DNA of 64,000 nt, taken from Gonapodya prolifera JEL478 (lineage: Eukaryota > Monoblepharomycota > Monoblepharidomycetes > Monoblepharidales > Gonapodyaceae). Positions 59,446 to 64,000 of the stretch are shown here, in pieces. The notes beneath the pieces were generated by a model, which saw only the letters and a program-made list of their open reading frames with translations, had not been told where the DNA came from and did not search any database. Location: NCBI GenBank assembly GCA_001574975.1, contig KQ965799.1, positions 124,001 to 188,000 on the forward strand, written 5' to 3'. A program made the position numbers and the translations under genes. Numbering within the stretch: position 1 is the stretch's first letter; every line of letters begins with the position of its first letter.

Positions 59446-62400
59446 ATGGCATCTTCAGACGTTCCCCCCCTCCTGGGGGTCATGTTTCTCGTTTACACAG
59501 GTCGTGGGGGTAGCCAGGTGCGCGATAATGAAGATCTTGCTGCCTTTCAGCAAAAAATAGTTGAAATGAAGCTGATTGTCTGTTCCACCTACCGAAAATT
59601 GTTGGGGATCTTCGCTCGATCTTCTGCGTTCTGTCAACCTGGTCGCGCTGGATCTACGTCTCTTGGCATCAGCTCGTGTTCTTCTACCCGGACATGTACT
59701 CGGCATCTGCGATCCCCTCAACTAGTCCTCCTTCCCAAGTCTTTTCCCAACAAGGTGGGGTCTCGCCTCAACTCCAACCACACTCACCAGTGCCTCCTGC
59801 ACTGACACTCCCTCACGGTGACGCTTCATCATCTTCGAATGCTTCACTACAATCGGGAAGCTCTTCACAACTGCCACCTCATCCTGTCGCCCCAGTTGCT
59901 GCAACGACAAGTTCCAGCGACCGTGCACATCGCACTCCTTCTGTTGCAAGCCTCCTGAGGCTTGCAACCACACAGAATCCAGGGATATCGTCTTCGCAGG
60001 ATATTTTAAAAGCCGAAGTAGCGCCTCCTGTGCTTCAAGGACCCGGTTCCGCGACTACAGCAGCCATCGCATCACACCATTCCGGATCAATGGCAGGACT
60101 TGGAGGGGGAACAACTGGGGCTTCAACAAATGTTTCGAGTGCTAATCTTGCCGACATTAACACAGACACTATTTCAGGTAGGTGATTGTTCTCAAAATTA
60201 CCGGAAGGAAGCTCCGAAGGCTACGGAGCGGGCTTGAAAGACAGTGCCACGTAGAATGAGAATGTGCATGAACAGTGCGGGACAGCGAATATGGATCTGA
60301 CCCGCTTCTAAACTTCCCAAGGCCCTCCACCGACACCCGCTAGATCTCAGTCACAATTGAACACCCTCAATCGAAACACACCTGCAACTCCCCAACACCA
60401 AACACACCGCCACCTTCACCATCATACACACACACCTCACAATACCCAGCATTCCTCCATTCCTGCAATTATCCACACAGCAAGCATGGCACCATCCCCC
60501 GGATCACCGACACCACAGCCCTACAGTCCTTCCCCTTCTCGAGGTCGCTCAACTTCGGCATCATTGCCACCCTCGTCTCCCTCACACATGCCCCTTGACC
60601 CGGCTCTGCTTGCCACACTTCTCACTCCTCGCCCTCATTTATGCGGGCGAAAGTTTGTTCTCTCTGTTGACGACATCGTATTTGTTGGGCATCCTGTTGC
60701 CATAGGCGAGTCACATGGTGATGTAGACGATCTTGAAAGGGAAATGGATGGAATGTGGGATTTAGATGGGAAGATTGATGTTGGATCAAAGGAATCGGTT
60801 TCGTCAGGCAAGAGGAGGATGAGTCTTGGGGAACCTATGCTAATGAGTCGAAGAGCAAGCCTCGCAGTAGTCCCAGGCGGAGGACCACGTAGAACCAGTG
60901 GAGCTGATCACAGTCACACGGTTGATGAGGGAGGGCATCGTGGCTCAGACTCCGTCGCAATCGCTCAGAGCATCCCAGGGATCCCTCTGAGCGTCTTTAC
61001 TCCACCACCAATGGACGCAAATACTTCTGGGTCAAGCGCACCGCACGTTTCCGCAAGCCCATCAATACATTTGACCGCATTTCACATTGTGTTTGCACTC
61101 AGACCGACTTCCACTCATCCTCCAACCGTTCAGGCTGAGCGGATCTACACTACAGCCGTTCGGAAGCTTGCTCTTGCTTGTGCGGTGGAGCAGAGGAGAA
61201 GAGATTATGTGAGGAAGGAGGCTGGGGTGATGGTTGGAGTTCGTGATGATATGGGAGGGGAAGCGGGAAAAGGTGAGTTGGAAAATGAGCTCCGATAGTC
61301 AACCTTCCTAATCAAATTACATCTTCAACGCATTTTAGTCCCGACAAACACCACAATTTTTCTCAGAGAGTTGCTACAACAATCATCACTTGCTCGCCTC
61401 TTAGCCCAGGTGTATCATGCGCTCGTTTCCCCCTTGCAGACCACATTACACGTTCGTGTTGGCGCTGGCGTTTTTGTGTCCATAAAGTGCGGTGGATTTC
61501 TTTCCACAAAAGAAACCGAAGACCACGAGCCTCAGCCCATCAGACGGGGTAGGCGTTTGGAGAAGCATGCAAGGCTGCCATCACGTGAACGTTCAGATGG
61601 AGATCTCAGCGCATCCCGAGAGATCGGTGACAAGAGATCAGACTATGGACAAGATGATTCTCAGGGCAAGCTCAATGATCTACTTCCCATAAATCAGCCT
61701 CTTCGTCCTTATCAAGCGCTACTTGTATTGGGTGATCCAGAAGATGTTCTTGAAGCGATGCCAAAAGATGCAGGAAGAGATCTTGTCCAATTGGTAAAAG
61801 CAGCAACACCAGTGGAGAAGTAAGCTTGCACATGTCTTCGCCAATGTCAGCACGTCGACCTCATTGAGCACATTTGAAGCCTCCAAGACCTCTCTCGCAG
61901 CCTTGCATGGCCACTACACCATACTTTTCGCTTGGCTGCACACTTAATACACTGGGAAGTGACTCAAATTCTTGAATCACCTGCAGATGTCCGCAATGTT
62001 TACATAGTGAATAGGATTTGGCGGGTGGGAGAGTGAGCCGTGTTTTGCTGCATAATCAAAACTCGCAATTGCTCATAAGGCCTACCTGAGCTTAGGCTGT
62101 TGAACATCTCTCCACTTTTCCAGCAGCAGTTTCCTTCCATTCCTTATGCTCTTGCTACGATTGTGTCCGTGTTATCAGCACCTGTTCCTTTCTATAGAGC
62201 CTTGCATCCTCTCATCAACGGAAACTCAACATCTTCGCGCACTGCAAATTCTACATTGCACCCTCTACCGGAAAGTACCACCGGACAACACTCGATTTCA
62301 ACAGCGTCGACGTCAGCCTTCGGCCTCGATAATCCAGCTGTCCTTCTCGAAGTTCTGGTGTGGCTCCTTCGTCGGGGTGTGATCACGCAGCTGAATATGT

Positions 62401-62922
62401 ATGCTTGCATCAAGGTGCCAGCAAAAATTCAATTGCGCGTTCTCAAAAGGCGTGCACCATCGTCCATCGGGCAAGAGACTGCTACCACGGAAACCCACCA
62501 CACTGGCGGAGAACTCTCAGCGTCATACTTAGGTTCATCTTCCGTAGAGGTGCCTTTATTTTCACGAGGTGCAATCGAAGGGGTGGACTTGGTGTCTGAG
62601 GAAGAAGATGCTCACGATGACACCCCCGATTTTGTTATTTCGAATCCAAGCGAAGCAAGTCCAGTAGAACGCGAATGGATAAACGAAATCGCCTTGACTT
62701 CACCTGAATTTGGTGACTGGTTTCTGAGGTGAGTAACCGAAACTAGACGCAACTGACTCGGTCAACGCTCATTATTGTTGCAGAATTGCCGACCGGCTGG
62801 ACGCCAAGTGCCACCTCGACCAAATTATGTTCGAAGAATGTGTTCCACGAAACATAATGAGACCCTTGTTACTTGCGTTCACGGAGTATCTTCTGATAAC
62901 GACAGCCGAAGAAGCTATATAA
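59446..62922 (+). CDS. NPR3: NPRL3/NPR3, GATOR1-SEACIT subunit
   Basis: NPRL3 forms GATOR1 (SEACIT) with NPRL2 and DEPDC5/Iml1, the GAP complex that turns off Rag GTPases and TORC1 on amino-acid shortage at the vacuole or lysosome. Seven exons: 59446-59517, 59673-60177, 60322-61272, 61339-61819, 61901-62024, 62091-62728, 62784-62922; 969 residues. N-terminal longin part MFLVYTGRGGSQLVFFYPDM; the family signature LATLLTPRPHLCGRKFVLSV with DDIVFVGHPVAI; LTAFHIVFALRP; ARLLAQVYHALVSPLQTTL; C-terminal winged helix DPALEVLVW-like LLEVLVWLLRRGVITQLNMY; and end motif FEECVPRNIMRPLLLAFTEY. Long Ser/Pro/His-rich insertions (60,000-60,600) explain the size above the human protein (569). Confidence 0.9.
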
Positions 62923-62938
62923 TGTGTGTGTATAAGCT

Positions 62939-64000
62939 CTATTTATTGAGATAGCCCATAAGGTCTTCTCCCAGCACATTTTCGATTCCCTTGCAGACCT
63001 CTCGGCAAACCGCTTCCACTGACTCATCTTCATCCTCCAACAGCTCTGCCAAGAACGGTACCGTTTCTGGAAGCAATGAAAGGAAATCCTCGCCGTGCCG
63101 AGAGTAAAATTGCTGGATCGTACGAATGGCGGCGATACGCACGTGGGGCAATGGAGAGCGAGTTTTGAGCAGGACACTGTGGTTTAAAGGTTTCCAATAA
63201 ACATCGCCAGTCGCGGCGAGAGAGAGTTGCGCGATTGCAGGGATTAAATGTCTGTGCACCGCAGACTAAATAAAGTCAGATTGGGATAGGTTGGGATGAA
63301 TGTTCACAATCAAACTATTTCAAATTTAATTTTAGCTCACCGAATACTCATCCTGCCCAGTGAGTGGAAGCTCAAGCTGGTCCACAAGTGGTTGCATCAG
63401 ACGGTCAAAAATTGGCTTGTCGACGAACCCTGCGATAAACAAGACGAAGTAACAACGACATGTGGTAAAACGGAATGCTGTGGCGCTCACCATTAGCATC
63501 GTACTGGAACGTTTTTTGGAAACAATCCACGATGCAACACCAGAGTGCGTCCGGGAGCTTCCCGCTTCTGTACGCTTTCAGAGTATTCAATGCAGGATCT
63601 AACGTGTACCCAACGAACGGCACAAAAATGGCTTGTAAATTCAGCAGAAGCTGATCGACCAATTTGAAGAACACAAGACATCGCGCATGGGCTGTCTCTT
63701 TCAAATTTAAAGGATGTATCACAATGACATATATGGACCACCTCGGATGAATGAACTCACCTTCGTTTTTGTTGATTTCAGTGACCCATTGCACCAGTTT
63801 GAAGTACAATGGACGGAATTGAGATTCATTGAGCCTCATCACAAAGGTCAAAAACGTGGCAATCGACCGTTCTCCCACAGGACCAAGACCCTGCAATCTT
63901 GGGGGTTAACCAAACGAATGTAAAAGTGCAAGGTGGTACCAACATCGTCAACATTGGCTTGTGTGCACGCAGCATTCAAAGCGCCCATGAGGAATTTAAA
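62939..64000 (-). CDS. UTP10: UTP10/HEATR1, C-terminal part (gene runs off window)
   Basis: Very large HEAT-repeat protein of the t-UTP/UTP-A complex of the small-subunit processome; needed for rDNA transcription and 18S rRNA processing. Visible minus-strand exons: one upstream of about 63815 (LNESQFRPLYFKLVQWVTEI), about 63715-63491 (ARCLVFFKLVDQLLLNLQAI, DALWCCIVDCFQKTFQYDAN), 63429-63341 (DRLMQPLVDQLELPLTGQDE) and 63265-62939 (HRHLIPAIAQLSLAATGDVY with WKPLNHSVLLKTRSPLPHVR). The end LLPETVPFLAELLEDEDESV, ENVLGEDLMGYL is the well-conserved UTP10 C-terminus. Most of the gene lies beyond base 64000. Confidence 0.9.

Overview
The window is nuclear DNA of an intron-rich, gene-dense eukaryote, most likely an early-diverging zoosporic (flagellate) fungus of chytrid type. 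Most genes are ordinary opisthokont/fungal housekeeping genes (SEC13, LSM3, eL20, eIF5A, DML1, FIS1, SYF1, PGAP1/BST1, POL5, UTP10, NPRL3, AP-3 beta). Beside them lie genes that Dikarya lack but flagellate or early-branching lineages keep: AXDND1, CCDC148, TBCK and the gamma-secretase subunit APH1. Introns are short (about 47-150 b), mostly GT-AG. I built gene models by hand from reading frames, splice motifs and remembered family sequences; no search was run. Coordinates of multi-exon genes are therefore start-to-stop spans, with exons given in the text.

Layout. 1-8.3 kb: SEC13 (3' part), LSM3, ribosomal protein eL20, eIF5A, DML1/misato and an unusual zinc-ribbon/OB-like gene. 8.3-16.5 kb, plus strand: FIS1, AXDND1, a PAXX-like (XRCC4-superfamily) gene, CCDC148. 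16.5-24.5 kb, minus strand: RNF115/126-type RING E3 ligase, splicing factor SYF1, and two tandem VPS28 (ESCRT-I) paralogues, one with a duplicated C-terminal-domain cassette. 24.9-30.6 kb: TBCK and a MATE transporter, ending 4 b apart. 30.65-35.77 kb: a poorly organised accessory stretch with an unrecognised basic protein gene, a decayed SDR fragment and two diverged duplications. 35.8-44.4 kb: PGAP1, a large unrecognised Ser/Pro-rich gene and a small unrecognised gene. 45.1-64 kb: AP-3 beta, POL5/MYBBP1A, a ribosomal-L1-domain nucleolar protein (RSL1D1/UTP30 type), GALE, APH1, NPRL3 and the 3' part of UTP10.

Functional themes. Endomembrane and lysosomal traffic (SEC13, VPS28 x2, AP-3 beta, TBCK, NPRL3, APH1, PGAP1); ribosome biogenesis and translation (eL20, eIF5A, POL5, RSL1D1-like, UTP10, with POL5 and RSL1D1-like sharing an 84-b divergent promoter); RNA splicing (LSM3, SYF1); flagellum-associated proteins (AXDND1, CCDC148). 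The most notable items are the VPS28 duplication with its doubled C-terminal domain, the PAXX-like end-joining factor, the fungal APH1 and several microexons (9, 11 and 21 nt).
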